DNA of 41,566 nucleotides from Hymenobacter amundsenii (GCF_002204745.1 NZ_NIRR01000034.1:1-41566), one strand, 5' to 3'; positions 1 to 7,950 are shown, numbered from the stretch's first letter. The notes: generated by a model from the letters alone, not told the origin. Translations and numbers: made by a program.

Positions 1-29
1 AGGGCGAGTAGCAGCGTAACTTTTTTCAT
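1..29 (-). CDS. 5' end of a secreted protein, cut by the window edge
   Basis: Reading the minus strand from the CAT at 27-29 gives MKKVTLLLAL and then the window ends. A lysine pair followed by a run of hydrophobic residues is the usual beginning of a signal peptide, so this is probably the start of an exported protein transcribed leftward, divergent from aroQ. Only nine complete codons are visible, so neither family nor function can be given, and a chance ATG cannot be excluded. Confidence 0.45.
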
Positions 30-132
30 GTTGGATAGCGAATGAAATGGTTGTTGAATCGAGGGCGCAAGTAGTGAATAATCCTATTGCTCCCCAAATC
101 CCCCCTCAACCAAGCTTCCACTCCCCTACCCC

Positions 133-579
133 ATGAAAATCCTTATCCTTAATGGCCCCAACCTGAACCTGCTGGGGCGGCGCGAGCCGGGCATCTATGG
201 CACCCGCTCGTTCGACGACTACCTGCCCGAGCTGGTGGAGGCCTTTCCGCAGTTCGAGCTGGAGTATTTTCAGAGCAACCACGAGGGCGTCCTCCTCGAT
301 AAGCTCCACGAAGTAGGCTTTAGCTACCACGGCATCGTGCTCAACGCCGGCGGCTTCACCCATACCAGCGTGGCGCTGGCCGACGCCGTGGCCGCCATTG
401 GGGCGCCCGTGGTGGAGGTACACCTGAGCAACCTGCATGCCCGCGAGGAGTTTCGCCAGCGCAGCCTGCTGGGCCGCAACTGCGTGGGCAGCATCAGCGG
501 CTTCAAACTCGACAGCTACAAGCTGGCCCTGCACTACTTCGACGGCCAGCGCCCCAAGCGCATGGGCTTCCGGGTATGA
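133..579 (+). CDS. aroQ: type II 3-dehydroquinate dehydratase
   Basis: Cytosolic enzyme that dehydrates 3-dehydroquinate to 3-dehydroshikimate, the third step of the shikimate pathway. The 148 residues match the usual length of the type II class. The N-terminus carries the hallmark NGPNLNLLG (residues 7-15), followed by RREPGIYG with the active-site arginine and tyrosine. The central NAGGFTHTS and the later VEVHLSNLHAREEFR segments hold the substrate-binding and catalytic histidine regions. The ATG at 133 directly precedes the conserved KILILNGPN strand, so the start is secure. It stands alone: the fragment downstream is on the other strand, and no other shikimate gene is in view. The family is highly distinctive and I have no serious alternative. 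Confidence 0.96.
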   Translation: MKILILNGPNLNLLGRREPGIYGTRSFDDYLPELVEAFPQFELEYFQSNHEGVLLDKLHEVGFSYHGIVLNAGGFTHTSVALADAVAAIGAPVVEVHLSNLHAREEFRQRSLLGRNCVGSISGFKLDSYKLALHYFDGQRPKRMGFRV

Positions 580-653
580 GAAAGTGAGGTGAACCCATTT
601 CAGACCGTGCGAATAACTGGCTGGAAGTAACGTCAATCAGAGTATTCCGCGCA

Positions 654-1160
654 TCAAGCGGTAGCTGGTCCCCCAAACGAGTTTCTGTTGCTCTAGGGCG
701 TGAGGTTGCCGAGGCTGCGGTTGAGCGTGGGCACGCTCTGGATGGCCTCGCGGCCCAGGTAAAAGGCCTGCCCGTTTTTGTCGGCCGAAAACGGGTCGCT
801 CTGGTTGCCCACCACGGTTACTTCGCCCAAGGCCGTAGCGGCGGCTACCAGCCTAAAGGTCTGGCGGGCCACTTTGCCCAGGTTCGGGTACAGCCCTGCC
901 TGGGTTTGGGTAGTGTAGCCTACAAACCTCATCTGCAAGGCGTAAGGACCGATGGGGCGCAGCTTGTTGAGCAGAAACTTACCGCTGGCATCGGTCTGGG
1001 TACCGGTGGGCACGCGGGTAAGCACGATAATGGTGCCCGAAATAGCTGACCCGGCCGGATCGGCCACGAAGCCCTCGAATGCGCTGGTGGTCATCCGGGC
1101 CTGCTCAGCTAAAAACAACAGGCAGAGCCATAGTAGTAAGTAGTGTTTAAAGATACACGA
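654..1160 (-). pseudogene. remnant of an Oar-like TonB-dependent receptor (N-terminal part only)
   Basis: Minus-strand reading gives a hydrophobic signal-like stretch (KHYLLLWLCLLFLAEQA), a carboxypeptidase-regulatory-like beta-sandwich (FEGFVADPAGSAISGTIIVL to MRFVGYTTQT) and the start of a plug domain (GREAIQSVPTLNRSLGNLTP). In intact Oar-type receptors the last motif usually continues as LTPQ(S/G)NGNSF. Here a TAG at 693-695 stands where Q is expected. Reading on gives SNRNSFGGPATA and then TGA at 654-656, after which no barrel can be found. No ATG or GTG lies between the upstream stop (1161-1163) and the signal-like stretch. A TTG at 1116-1118 would cut off the signal peptide. Nonsense mutation, missing start and loss of roughly 800 residues all argue for a decayed gene. 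Expression of a short secreted domain is possible but unlikely. Confidence 0.82.
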
Positions 1161-1462
1161 TTAGGCAAGCAGGTTATACCTGCTGGTAGGAGGGAACGTA
1201 TAAGTGGGAGGAACAGCATGGCGTAAGCTGCCCGAAACGCAACAAACGGCCGACGTACGGACTGTAAAATCAGCCGGATTTAGCGGCGGATCAATTCCCC
1301 GAATCTGTCACCGGGGGTGTCTTCATCGCATGGGCGCCGCTAAGGTAGGCGGCAGACCAGATACGTGGTGCATTCCGGCTTTCAGGCCAAGGAAAACCGG
1401 CCCGCCAGCCTTCCCATTCCCCATTTCCTACCTTTGTAGCTCCACCCCTAATCTTTCTATTG
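1161..1462. other. gene-free stretch of about 300 bp
   Basis: No convincing reading frame is present. It holds a 7-bp dyad at 1168-1184 (AGCAGGT, 3-nt spacer TAT, ACCTGCT) just upstream of the dead receptor, which could be an old operator or a small hairpin. A TACCTTTG promoter-like box lies at 1429-1436, near its right end. The middle shows nothing I can name. Confidence 0.5.
1429..1436 (+). promoter_or_regulatory. TACCTTTG, -7 box of Bacteroidota type
   Basis: Exact match to TAnnTTTG, the -7 consensus of the primary sigma factor in Bacteroidota, 26 nt before the aminotransferase ATG at 1463. No clear -33 TTTG lies at the usual spacing, so the call rests on the -7 match and its position. 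Confidence 0.6.
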
Positions 1463-2530
1463 ATGTATACTTTCAATCCCGGACCATCGCAGGTGTACCC
1501 CCAGGTACGTCAATATTTGCAGGACGCTTTTGACGAGGGCTGGCTCTCGGCGCCTCACCGTGGCGAGCGGTTTGTACAGCTTGTGCGCCAGACCGTGCAG
1601 GAGCTTAAAACCAAGCTCAACATTCCGCAGGACTATACCGTGTTCTTCATGAGCTCGGCCACCGAGAGCTGGGAAGTGCTGGCCCAGAGCCTAACACCCA
1701 CCAAGAGCTTCCACCTCTACAACGGCGCCTTTGGCCAGAAGTGGTACGAGGCTGCTAAGTCCCTGCGCCCGGCCTCCGTGGGCCATAAGTTCGGCATCGA
1801 TGAGGTGCCCGACGTGGATAAGCTGCCCGGCCTCGACGACCAGACCGACTTGGTCTGCATCACCCAAAACGAAACCGGCACCACCACCCAGCTGCGCGAC
1901 GGTGTGGTGCTCAACATGTATAACCGCTTGCCCAGCCGGGCCTTGCTGGCCGTCGATGCCACGTCCTCGATGGCTGGCATCCAGCTCAAATTCATTAAGG
2001 GCGACATCTGGTTTTCGTCGGTGCAGAAGTGCTTCGGGCTGCCCGCGGGCCTCTCGGTAATGGTGCTCTCGCCGAGGGCCGTGGAGCGGCTGCGCAAAAT
2101 CAATGAGCGCAGCCACTACAACTCGCTGCCCGACCAGTACGACAAGATGCTCAACTTCCAGACCACCCACACGCCCAACGTGCTGGGCATCTACCTGCTG
2201 AGCCGCTCCATCCACGACAACCCACCGATCAAAACCACCCACCAGCACGTAGTCGAGCGGGCTACCAAGCTCTACGATTACTTCGACCAGGCCACCCAGC
2301 TCCGGCCGCTGGTAACCAACCCCGAGACTCGCTCGCACACCGTAATTGGCCTGAAAGGCACACCCGCCCTCATCGATGAAGTGAAGCGCCGGGCCCTGGC
2401 TCAAGATCTGTTTATCGGCAGTGGCTACGGCGACCTGAAGCCCACCAGCGTGCGCATCGCCAACTTCCCCGCCATCCCCGATGCCGCCTTCGAACAGCTC
2501 GTGCAGTTCTTCGCCCGCGAGTTCTCCTAA
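1463..2530 (+). CDS. class V PLP-dependent aminotransferase, SerC-like
   Basis: Fold-type I PLP enzyme of aminotransferase class V, closest in look to phosphoserine aminotransferase (3-phosphohydroxypyruvate plus glutamate to phosphoserine, serine biosynthesis). Visible marks are the N-terminal FNPGPSQVYPQV, which is the SerC-type GPS start, the FFMSSATESWE cofactor-loop region, DATSSMAG (the aspartate that holds the pyridine ring) and SSVQKCFGLPAGLS with the candidate Schiff-base lysine in QK. At 355 residues it has SerC length. The ATG at 1463 is preferred over an in-frame TTG one codon earlier because MYTFNPGP is the family start. No serA or serB is adjacent, so a different amino-acid substrate (for example alanine-glyoxylate type) remains possible. 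Confidence 0.85.
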   Translation: MYTFNPGPSQVYPQVRQYLQDAFDEGWLSAPHRGERFVQLVRQTVQELKTKLNIPQDYTVFFMSSATESWEVLAQSLTPTKSFHLYNGAFGQKWYEAAKSLRPASVGHKFGIDEVPDVDKLPGLDDQTDLVCITQNETGTTTQLRDGVVLNMYNRLPSRALLAVDATSSMAGIQLKFIKGDIWFSSVQKCFGLPAGLSVMVLSPRAVERLRKINERSHYNSLPDQYDKMLNFQTTHTPNVLGIYLLSRSIHDNPPIKTTHQHVVERATKLYDYFDQATQLRPLVTNPETRSHTVIGLKGTPALIDEVKRRALAQDLFIGSGYGDLKPTSVRIANFPAIPDAAFEQLVQFFAREFS

Positions 2531-2708
2531 ATCACAGATGTTGCTGATGTTGCTGATGGCACAGATTCGTTCTAGTAGCGGATTCGTTCTGGCGGCGGAT
2601 CTGTTCAATCGGCCCCATCACCCACTCATCAGAACGAATCCACCACCCGAACGGATCTGCCGCCAGAACGGATCTGCGCTATCAGCAACATCAGCAACAT
2701 TTGTGATT
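2530..2708. repeat. long imperfect palindrome, arms about 76 nt
   Basis: Outer arms 2530-2557 and 2681-2708 match in 27 of 28 positions. Pairing continues inward with scattered mismatches to about 2605/2633, and the arms contain iterated GATTCGTTCTGGCGG-like units. The right arm stops one base before the marC ATG (2710), so a transcript from upstream would fold the marC initiation region into the stem. The sequence differs from the GTCATnCnGAGC family found elsewhere in the window. Confidence 0.85.
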
Positions 2709-2709
2709 C

Positions 2710-3270
2710 ATGTTTAGCCTCAAAGAAATAGCCTCCGTCACGCTTACGCTGTTTGCCATCATCGATATTCTGGGCTCAGTGCCCATTATTATTCAGATTC
2801 GGCAGCGGGAAGGGGGCGTGAATGCCGAGAAAGCTACGCTGGTGGCCGGCATCCTCATGGTGAGCTTTTTGTTCGTGGGCCAGAGCATTCTCTCGCTCTT
2901 TGGAGTTGATTTCCAATCTTTTGCCCTAGCCGGCGCCATTATCATCTTCCTCATCGGCATGGAGATGATTCTGGGCATCGAGCTGTTCCGCCACGACCCG
3001 GCGGCCGGCACGGGCTCCATCGTGCCGCTAGCCTTCCCGCTTATCGTGGGGGCCGGCACCATGACCACCCTGCTTTCGTTGCGGGCCGCTTACGAGCTGC
3101 CCAACGTGCTGGCCGGTGTGCTCGTGAACCTGGTGTTCGTGTACCTGGTCATCAAAAGCTCGGCCTGGATCGAGCGCAAGCTTGGCAAGGCCGGCGAAGA
3201 CATCCTGCGCCGCGTGTTCGGCGTCATCCTGCTGGCCATCGCCATCAAGCTGTTCAAAACGAATTTTTAG
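2710..3270 (+). CDS. MarC/UPF0056 family integral membrane protein
   Basis: Inner-membrane protein of 186 residues with about six hydrophobic segments, the size of the MarC family. Telling stretches are LFAIIDILGSVPIII near the N-terminus, LAGAIIIFLIGMEMILG in the middle and PLAFPLIVGAGTMTTLL, which is the family's conserved PLAFPxxxGPG-type loop, followed by a last helix VFGVILLAIAIKLF. The biochemical role of MarC proteins is not settled. An early link to multiple antibiotic resistance was not upheld. The gene lies between two long palindromes: one ends one base before its ATG, and the next includes its stop codon. That arrangement suggests it is transcriptionally or translationally insulated from its neighbours. 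Confidence 0.9.
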   Translation: MFSLKEIASVTLTLFAIIDILGSVPIIIQIRQREGGVNAEKATLVAGILMVSFLFVGQSILSLFGVDFQSFALAGAIIIFLIGMEMILGIELFRHDPAAGTGSIVPLAFPLIVGAGTMTTLLSLRAAYELPNVLAGVLVNLVFVYLVIKSSAWIERKLGKAGEDILRRVFGVILLAIAIKLFKTNF

Positions 3271-3397
3271 AAGTGAGATAAGTGAGATAGTAGAAGTGAG
3301 AGGGGAGACTTTCATGCTGACGCCCAATTCATTTAGGCTGGCAGCACGAAGGTCTCCCCTCTCACTTCTACTATCTCACTTATCTCACTTCTAAAAA
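3264..3397. repeat. 50-nt-arm palindrome between convergent genes, possible two-way terminator
   Basis: Arms 3264-3313 and 3348-3397 are complementary in 49 of 50 positions around a 34-nt loop. The left end TTTTTAG contains the marC stop codon and the right end CTAAAAA stops one base before the stop of the minus-strand antiporter gene (3399). An RNA from either strand would form a long stem ending in a U tract, as expected of a bidirectional terminator, but the stem is far longer than needed. Its arms are built from AAGTGAGA-like units. Confidence 0.88.
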
Positions 3398-3398
3398 C

Positions 3399-4586
3399 TC
3401 AGTATTCCCCTATTTCCGGCTCCTCGCGGCTCATGAGCAGGCCAACCATCATGAGTACGCCGGTGAGCAGGATAACCAGGAAAAGGATATTTTCGGAGAC
3501 TTCGCCGATGAGGTGTTTTTGCGGAATACTATAGAAAAGCAATACCGTAATCAGGCCTTTGGGGGCGATAAACAGCTCGGGGATGAGGTCGGTTTTGGCG
3601 ATGTAGCGCAGGTAGAAGTAGCGGATGGCCGTGAGGGCTGACACAATGAGCACACCCTGAATCAGGAGCTGGGGGCTGAGCAACTTGCCCAGCGTGATGC
3701 TGAAACCGAACAGCAGAAAGAAAAACGTGCGAATCAGGAAGGCCGACTCGGCCGTGATGCTGCGCAACTGGTGCAGCTCCTCGGTGAGGCGTTCGGGGTT
3801 GAACCACCGTTTCAGGGGCCCCACCATGAACTGATCGGCATTATTGACGGCCAGCCCGAACACGAGCACCAGAATCAGGGAGGAGAGGTGCAGGTTTTTG
3901 GCCACGCTGTAAAGCAGAATCAAGAAGGCCAGGATCAGGAAGAACTTGACGTGCAGCCGAATCCGGTCGAGCAGAAACACCAGGGCCGCCGTGCTGACCA
4001 CGGCCACCAGCAACACCGATACCACATCGACCCCGAAGGTAACGACTGACATGCCCTGGGCGAAGTTGTCCTGGAGGGCGAAGTTGAAGAGCATGATGCC
4101 CAGAATGTCGGAAAATGTACTCTCGTAGATGATGAATTCCTGCTTTTCGCCCGTCAGGCCGGCCACGCTCGGGATGGCAATGGCCGAACTGATAACGGCC
4201 AGCGGAATAGCATTGACGAGGCAACTCTGAAAGTTAACGTGCAGCCAGAAGTGCAGAATCAGGGCAATAACCACCGACTGCACCACTAGCATGAGCACCG
4301 CCGCAAAGAAGGAACGCCGGATAAGGGGAGCTTTTTCGCGGGTTATCTTGAGGTCGAGTGCCCCTTCCAACACAATCATAATCAGACCAATAATACCGAA
4401 TATTTCCAGTATTACTTTGGGTGTAGTGAAGGTAAAGTCGAAGTAGTCGGCCCCCTGACGCAAGGCAATGCCTGAGAGTAGCAACATCAGCACCGACGGC
4501 ACTTTGGTGGCGCGGGCAATCAGGTCGAAGAGGTAAGACAGAATCACGGCCAGGCTCAGGCCGATGAGGATGGAATAAGAACCCAT
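3399..4586 (-). CDS. cation:proton antiporter (CPA1-type Na+/H+ exchanger)
   Basis: Polytopic inner-membrane exchanger of 395 residues, probably swapping cytoplasmic Na+ or K+ for H+ for pH and salt balance. About ten to twelve hydrophobic segments run the whole length. Early segments read IGLSLAVILSYLFDLIARAT and PSVLMLLLSGIALR, and a GLIMIVLEGALDLK stretch matches the family's conserved FxxGLxL-like helix. The segment AVISSAIAIPSVAGLTGEKQEFI corresponds to the ion-site region with conserved polar residues, and YESTFSDILGIMLFNF is the following core helix. No cytosolic TrkA-type domain is attached. It is transcribed away from the FAD oxidoreductase gene across a 169-bp intergenic region. Ion preference cannot be read from sequence. 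Confidence 0.9.
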   Translation of the reverse strand: MGSYSILIGLSLAVILSYLFDLIARATKVPSVLMLLLSGIALRQGADYFDFTFTTPKVILEIFGIIGLIMIVLEGALDLKITREKAPLIRRSFFAAVLMLVVQSVVIALILHFWLHVNFQSCLVNAIPLAVISSAIAIPSVAGLTGEKQEFIIYESTFSDILGIMLFNFALQDNFAQGMSVVTFGVDVVSVLLVAVVSTAALVFLLDRIRLHVKFFLILAFLILLYSVAKNLHLSSLILVLVFGLAVNNADQFMVGPLKRWFNPERLTEELHQLRSITAESAFLIRTFFFLLFGFSITLGKLLSPQLLIQGVLIVSALTAIRYFYLRYIAKTDLIPELFIAPKGLITVLLFYSIPQKHLIGEVSENILFLVILLTGVLMMVGLLMSREEPEIGEY

Positions 4587-4663
4587 AGAAACAGTAGAAG
4601 GTAGCCCGGTTGTGGCCTCGGCTATACGCGCCGCAACGGCGGATAGCTGAGACCCGGGGAAGG

Positions 4664-4671
4664 CGAAGATA
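4664..4671 (-). promoter_or_regulatory. TATCTTCG, variant -7 box before the antiporter gene
   Basis: On the minus strand this reads TATCTTCG, one base off TAnnTTTG, about 78 nt before the antiporter ATG. It lies in the intergenic region shared with a divergent TACCTTTG box at 4744-4751. It is a weak call because it is a seven-of-eight-type match with no recognised -33 element. Confidence 0.3.
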
Positions 4672-4743
4672 CAGTTTCGGCGGGCTTGGAGCGGAATTAG
4701 GGCAGCTTTGGCGGAAAAACTGGGGCTGGCCGGTGCGGGGCCG

Positions 4744-4751
4744 TACCTTTG
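4744..4751 (+). promoter_or_regulatory. TACCTTTG, -7 box almost touching the start codon
   Basis: Exact TAnnTTTG match only 4 nt before the ATG at 4756. If used, transcription would begin at or within a few bases of the start codon, giving a leaderless or nearly leaderless message. The same arrangement recurs at 9817 and, with a longer gap, at 14574. Confidence 0.6.
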
Positions 4752-4755
4752 CCCG

Positions 4756-5991
4756 ATGCATAATTCGTTGGGTTTTGAGGTGGCCGTGGTGGGCGGCGGG
4801 CCAGCCGGGCTACTGGCTGCCCAGCGTCTGGCCGAAGCCGGCTGCCGGGTGCGCCTCTACGAGGCCCAGGCCACGGTGGGCCGCAAGTTTCTGGTGGCCG
4901 GGCACGGGGGCTTCAACCTAAGCAACGCCGAAGACGCGGCCCCTTTTGCGGCCCGATACGCCGCCCGCCAGCCCGAATTCGCCCGCTACCTGGCCCACTT
5001 CTCCCCCACCGAGCTGCGGACTTGGGCCACCGACCTGGGCATTGGCACCTTCGTGGGTACCAGCGGCCGGGTGTTTCCTGAGCCCCAGCACAAACCCGCC
5101 GAACTGCTCCGGGCCTGGGTGGCCCGGCTGCGGGCGCTAGGCGTAGAGCTGCACCTGCGCCACCGTTGGCTGGGCTTTGCCGCCAACGGTGGCCTGCGCC
5201 TGCGCGACGAAGCCACCGGCCAGGAAATGAGCACCCGGCCCGCCGCCACGCTGCTGGCGTTGGGCGGGGCCAGCTGGGCCAAAACCGGCTCCGACGGCCG
5301 CTGGCTGCCCGAGTTGGTGCGGGCGGGCGTACCCGTTGAGCCCTTCGCACCCAGCAACTGCGGGGCCGAGGTGGCATGGTCGTCGTTTTTCCGCGAGAAA
5401 GTGGGCCGGCAGCCGCTCAAGAATGTGGCCTTGAGCTGCGGCCCGGTTACGGTGCGGGGCGAAATCATGCTCACCGATTACGGCCTCGAAGGCACGCCCG
5501 TGTATGCCCTCACGCCCCAGCTGCGGGAAGCGCTGGCCAGCGGCGGCCCGGCCCTGCTCCACCTCCACCTCAAGCCCGACCTCAGCCCCAGCCAGCTGCT
5601 GGCCAAGCTCGGGCGCCGCCGCCCGGGCAAATCGGTGGCCTCGTTTCTGGCGGACGCCCTGCGCCTAACGGCCCCGGTGCCTACGCTGCTTCGGGAGCTG
5701 CCCCCCCTCAGTTTTCCAGTCGAACCAGCCGCCGCAGTAGCCCTGCTTAGTGCCCTGCCCATTCCCGTTAGCGGTCTGCGGCCTCTCGACGAAGCCATCA
5801 GTACGGCCGGTGGGGTGGCTTGGGCGGGCCTCGATGAGCACCTGATGCTACGCGCCCACCCCGGCACGTTCGTGGCCGGCGAAATGCTCGATTGGGAAGC
5901 GCCTACCGGCGGCTACCTGCTGCAAGGCTGCCTGAGCACCGGCGCCTGGGCCGCCCACGGGATGTTGCAATGGCTGTCCGCAAAAAGGTGA
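4756..5991 (+). CDS. HI0933/YhiN-like FAD-dependent oxidoreductase (TIGR03862-type)
   Basis: Predicted soluble flavoprotein of 411 residues. The N-terminus has the Rossmann dinucleotide motif VAVVGGGPAGLLAAQRLAE, followed by the family marker VGRKFLVAGHGGFNLSN, which contacts FAD. Near the C-terminus, TFVAGEMLDWEAPTGGYLLQGCLSTG is the second FAD-binding segment typical of the HI0933 group. The middle inserts a beta-rich domain (LTDYGLEGTPVYAL). The in-vivo substrate of this family is not established. The ATG at 4756 is chosen because the Rossmann strand begins eight residues later and a promoter box ends just before it. A longer reading from further upstream would begin before that box. Confidence 0.88.
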   Translation: MHNSLGFEVAVVGGGPAGLLAAQRLAEAGCRVRLYEAQATVGRKFLVAGHGGFNLSNAEDAAPFAARYAARQPEFARYLAHFSPTELRTWATDLGIGTFVGTSGRVFPEPQHKPAELLRAWVARLRALGVELHLRHRWLGFAANGGLRLRDEATGQEMSTRPAATLLALGGASWAKTGSDGRWLPELVRAGVPVEPFAPSNCGAEVAWSSFFREKVGRQPLKNVALSCGPVTVRGEIMLTDYGLEGTPVYALTPQLREALASGGPALLHLHLKPDLSPSQLLAKLGRRRPGKSVASFLADALRLTAPVPTLLRELPPLSFPVEPAAAVALLSALPIPVSGLRPLDEAISTAGGVAWAGLDEHLMLRAHPGTFVAGEMLDWEAPTGGYLLQGCLSTGAWAAHGMLQWLSAKR

Positions 5992-6008
5992 GCGAGTGGA
6001 TGGTTCAC

Positions 6009-6275
6009 TCACTCACCGAGTCGCTCATTCACGGCCCGTTCGGCGGCTTCGGCTTCGGCGAGCAGGGTTTTGGCCTCGTTGAGCAGGCGCTGGCCATGGT
6101 CGAGCTGCTGGCGCAGGATGAGGGCAAACAGGATGAAGTAAGAAACAATGGGCAGCAGGAAGCCCAGCGCGAACCAAAGCCAGAACGAGCGGCCATAGCT
6201 ATAAGCGCAGTAACCCGTCGTGAACGGCAGCAGCGAAATGGCAAACAGGCCAGCTATAACTAAATCGACGAACAT
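6009..6275 (-). CDS. small membrane protein with C-terminal coiled coil, unknown function
   Basis: A protein of 88 residues with two hydrophobic segments (VDLVIAGLFAISLLPFTT and SFWLWFALGFLLPIVSYFIL) followed by a charged, alanine- and glutamate-rich helix (AKTLLAEAEAAERAVNERLGE) likely to form a coiled coil on one side of the membrane. I do not recognise a family. The ATG at 6273-6275 is preferred because it begins directly at the first membrane segment. The longer reading adds a proline- and arginine-rich leader with no conserved look. It converges with the FAD oxidoreductase gene, with only 17 bases between the two stop codons and no visible terminator. Confidence 0.65.
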   Translation of the reverse strand: MFVDLVIAGLFAISLLPFTTGYCAYSYGRSFWLWFALGFLLPIVSYFILFALILRQQLDHGQRLLNEAKTLLAEAEAAERAVNERLGE

Positions 6276-6495
6276 GACGCGGGGGCTGAACGGAAATCTT
6301 GCGGAAGATACACCAGCGGGGGCGGGTGCGCAAATGTGAGGGACTGGGGACTGCTGCTTATAACCCCTGGCCCGGCCCAAGGTTGGCCCCGAGGCGCATT
6401 ATGTGCCCGGGGGCTTCGCCTTTCGGCGAAGTTTTTGCGTACCTCTCCCTTTCCGCCCTCCTCATCCTGCCCTCCACGCTCTGCCTGCCGCCCCT

Positions 6496-7950
6496 ATGTG
6501 GGAAAACCAAAGCCTGTTCCGCGTATCCGTCCAGCTTTTTGCTGATGGCGTTTTTAACCTGCTCGACCGGGCCTTAAAACCGGAAGTATTCCTGTTGGGC
6601 GTGGCCTCGGCCCGCGAAACCGACGAACCCGAGGCCGTGGTCGTGGAGCCCCAGTCGCACCGTTACGGGCCCGCCGATTTTGCGGCCGTTAAGATGCATG
6701 CTGCCGCCCTCGAACCCGATGGCCCCCGCGAAGTGGTGTACCACCTTCACCCGCTCGACCACGACCGTTACGAAAAGCAGCATTGGTACGAGCTGTTGCG
6801 CCGGGCCACCGAACAGACGTTGCAGGAATTGGTCAGCCAGCGCCAGGAAGACCGCGTGAGCTTCTGCTCCCTGCCCATCGGCACGGGCGGTTACCAGGTT
6901 ATCGTGGTGCTTCAGCTTTGTGGCGAGGCTTACCAGAACTACTATGCCCTGCCCGGCGCCGACGAGCCTAACCGGCCGCCCTCGCTACTGGCCGCCACCG
7001 TGCAGGAGTTCCTGCAGGATGCTGCCCGGGCTCTGCGCGAATCGGACCACGACGACGACGACCGGCTGGTGCTCAACCGCGACTATAACGAGGTGCTGCG
7101 TGCCGCTGGCCGCCGCTTCATGTTGCGGGCCGCCGCCGGAACCCACGGCCTCTACGATGCCTGCAACGGCGTGGCCGCCCTGCGCCACGAGGGCGACGAG
7201 GGCGTGGGCACGATGCTGGTTTCGCGCCGCCACCACCCGGCCGTAGTACCTGTCCTCACCCTCGAATCGCCGATTCCGTTGCGCGACCACCGCCGCGTCC
7301 GGAAGTTGCTGGAGCTGAGTGAGGGCCGCAACGCCCTTATAACGGATGCCACCGACGTATTTGGATTGGGCTACCTCGTGGAGCCCGACAATGCCCAGTA
7401 CGAGCCCGTATTCACGGTGCATTTCACCAAGCACTACAGCTGGGAGCTGAGCCACGACGCGCATCTGATGATGAAAGTGGTATCGAACACGCCGCGCCTG
7501 CCCCAGGGCACCATCGACGAGGACAACTTCACGCGGGCTGTGAATCGAGTGTTTCCGGCCGTTGATGGTGCCGGAGTGGCCTACCTCTGGGAGCTTACGC
7601 TCAAGGCCACCAAACAAACCCACGGCACTATTCTGGTTATTTCGGAAGGCGCGGCCCAGGAAGCAGCCCGCCTCACCCGGCAGTGTTTCCGGGTGGCCCC
7701 GCGCCTGATGACGCCCTCCGTGCTCCGCTTGGTCACGAACATCGACGGGGCCGTGCTCATCGACCCGGCCGGCGTCTGCCACGCCATCGGAGCCATCCTC
7801 GACGGTTTGGCTACCGAAAAAGGCGATTCCAGCCGCGGCTCGCGCTACAACTCGGCCCTGCGTTACGTGGAAAGCAGCCGCTACCCCGTGCTGGCCATCG
7901 TCGTCAGCGAAGACGGCTGGATTGATTTGCTCCCGCCGGTACGGCGGTAG
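6496..7950 (+). CDS. DACNV-type sensor protein with C-terminal diadenylate-cyclase-like domain
   Basis: Protein of 484 residues. The first half resembles DACNV, a predicted sensor domain described from comparative genomics as fused to diadenylate cyclase (DAC/DisA_N) domains. The second half has the layout of a DAC domain: GRNALITDATDVFGLGYL (about 275-292), HGTILVISEG, then DGAVLIDPAGVCHAIG, whose DGA (417-419) matches the catalytic DGA of DisA and CdaA. Then come SRYNSALRYV (449-458) and AIVVSEDGWIDLLP. The canonical second motif is GTRHRAA. Here the RHR is RYN, so ATP use and product are uncertain. If active it would make c-di-AMP or a related nucleotide. The ATG at 6496 (MWENQSLF) is chosen over a longer frame with a low-complexity leader. 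No effector gene is adjacent: neighbours are a small membrane protein and an aldo/keto reductase. Confidence 0.75.
   Translation: MWENQSLFRVSVQLFADGVFNLLDRALKPEVFLLGVASARETDEPEAVVVEPQSHRYGPADFAAVKMHAAALEPDGPREVVYHLHPLDHDRYEKQHWYELLRRATEQTLQELVSQRQEDRVSFCSLPIGTGGYQVIVVLQLCGEAYQNYYALPGADEPNRPPSLLAATVQEFLQDAARALRESDHDDDDRLVLNRDYNEVLRAAGRRFMLRAAAGTHGLYDACNGVAALRHEGDEGVGTMLVSRRHHPAVVPVLTLESPIPLRDHRRVRKLLELSEGRNALITDATDVFGLGYLVEPDNAQYEPVFTVHFTKHYSWELSHDAHLMMKVVSNTPRLPQGTIDEDNFTRAVNRVFPAVDGAGVAYLWELTLKATKQTHGTILVISEGAAQEAARLTRQCFRVAPRLMTPSVLRLVTNIDGAVLIDPAGVCHAIGAILDGLATEKGDSSRGSRYNSALRYVESSRYPVLAIVVSEDGWIDLLPPVRR

Noticed and set aside
1691..2608. Minus-strand frame of 305 codons
   Set aside because: Antisense to the aminotransferase gene and running into the palindrome at 2530; no family resemblance.
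2530..3397. Composite transposon flanked by two palindromes around marC
   Set aside because: The two palindromes are unrelated in sequence and no transposase is present.
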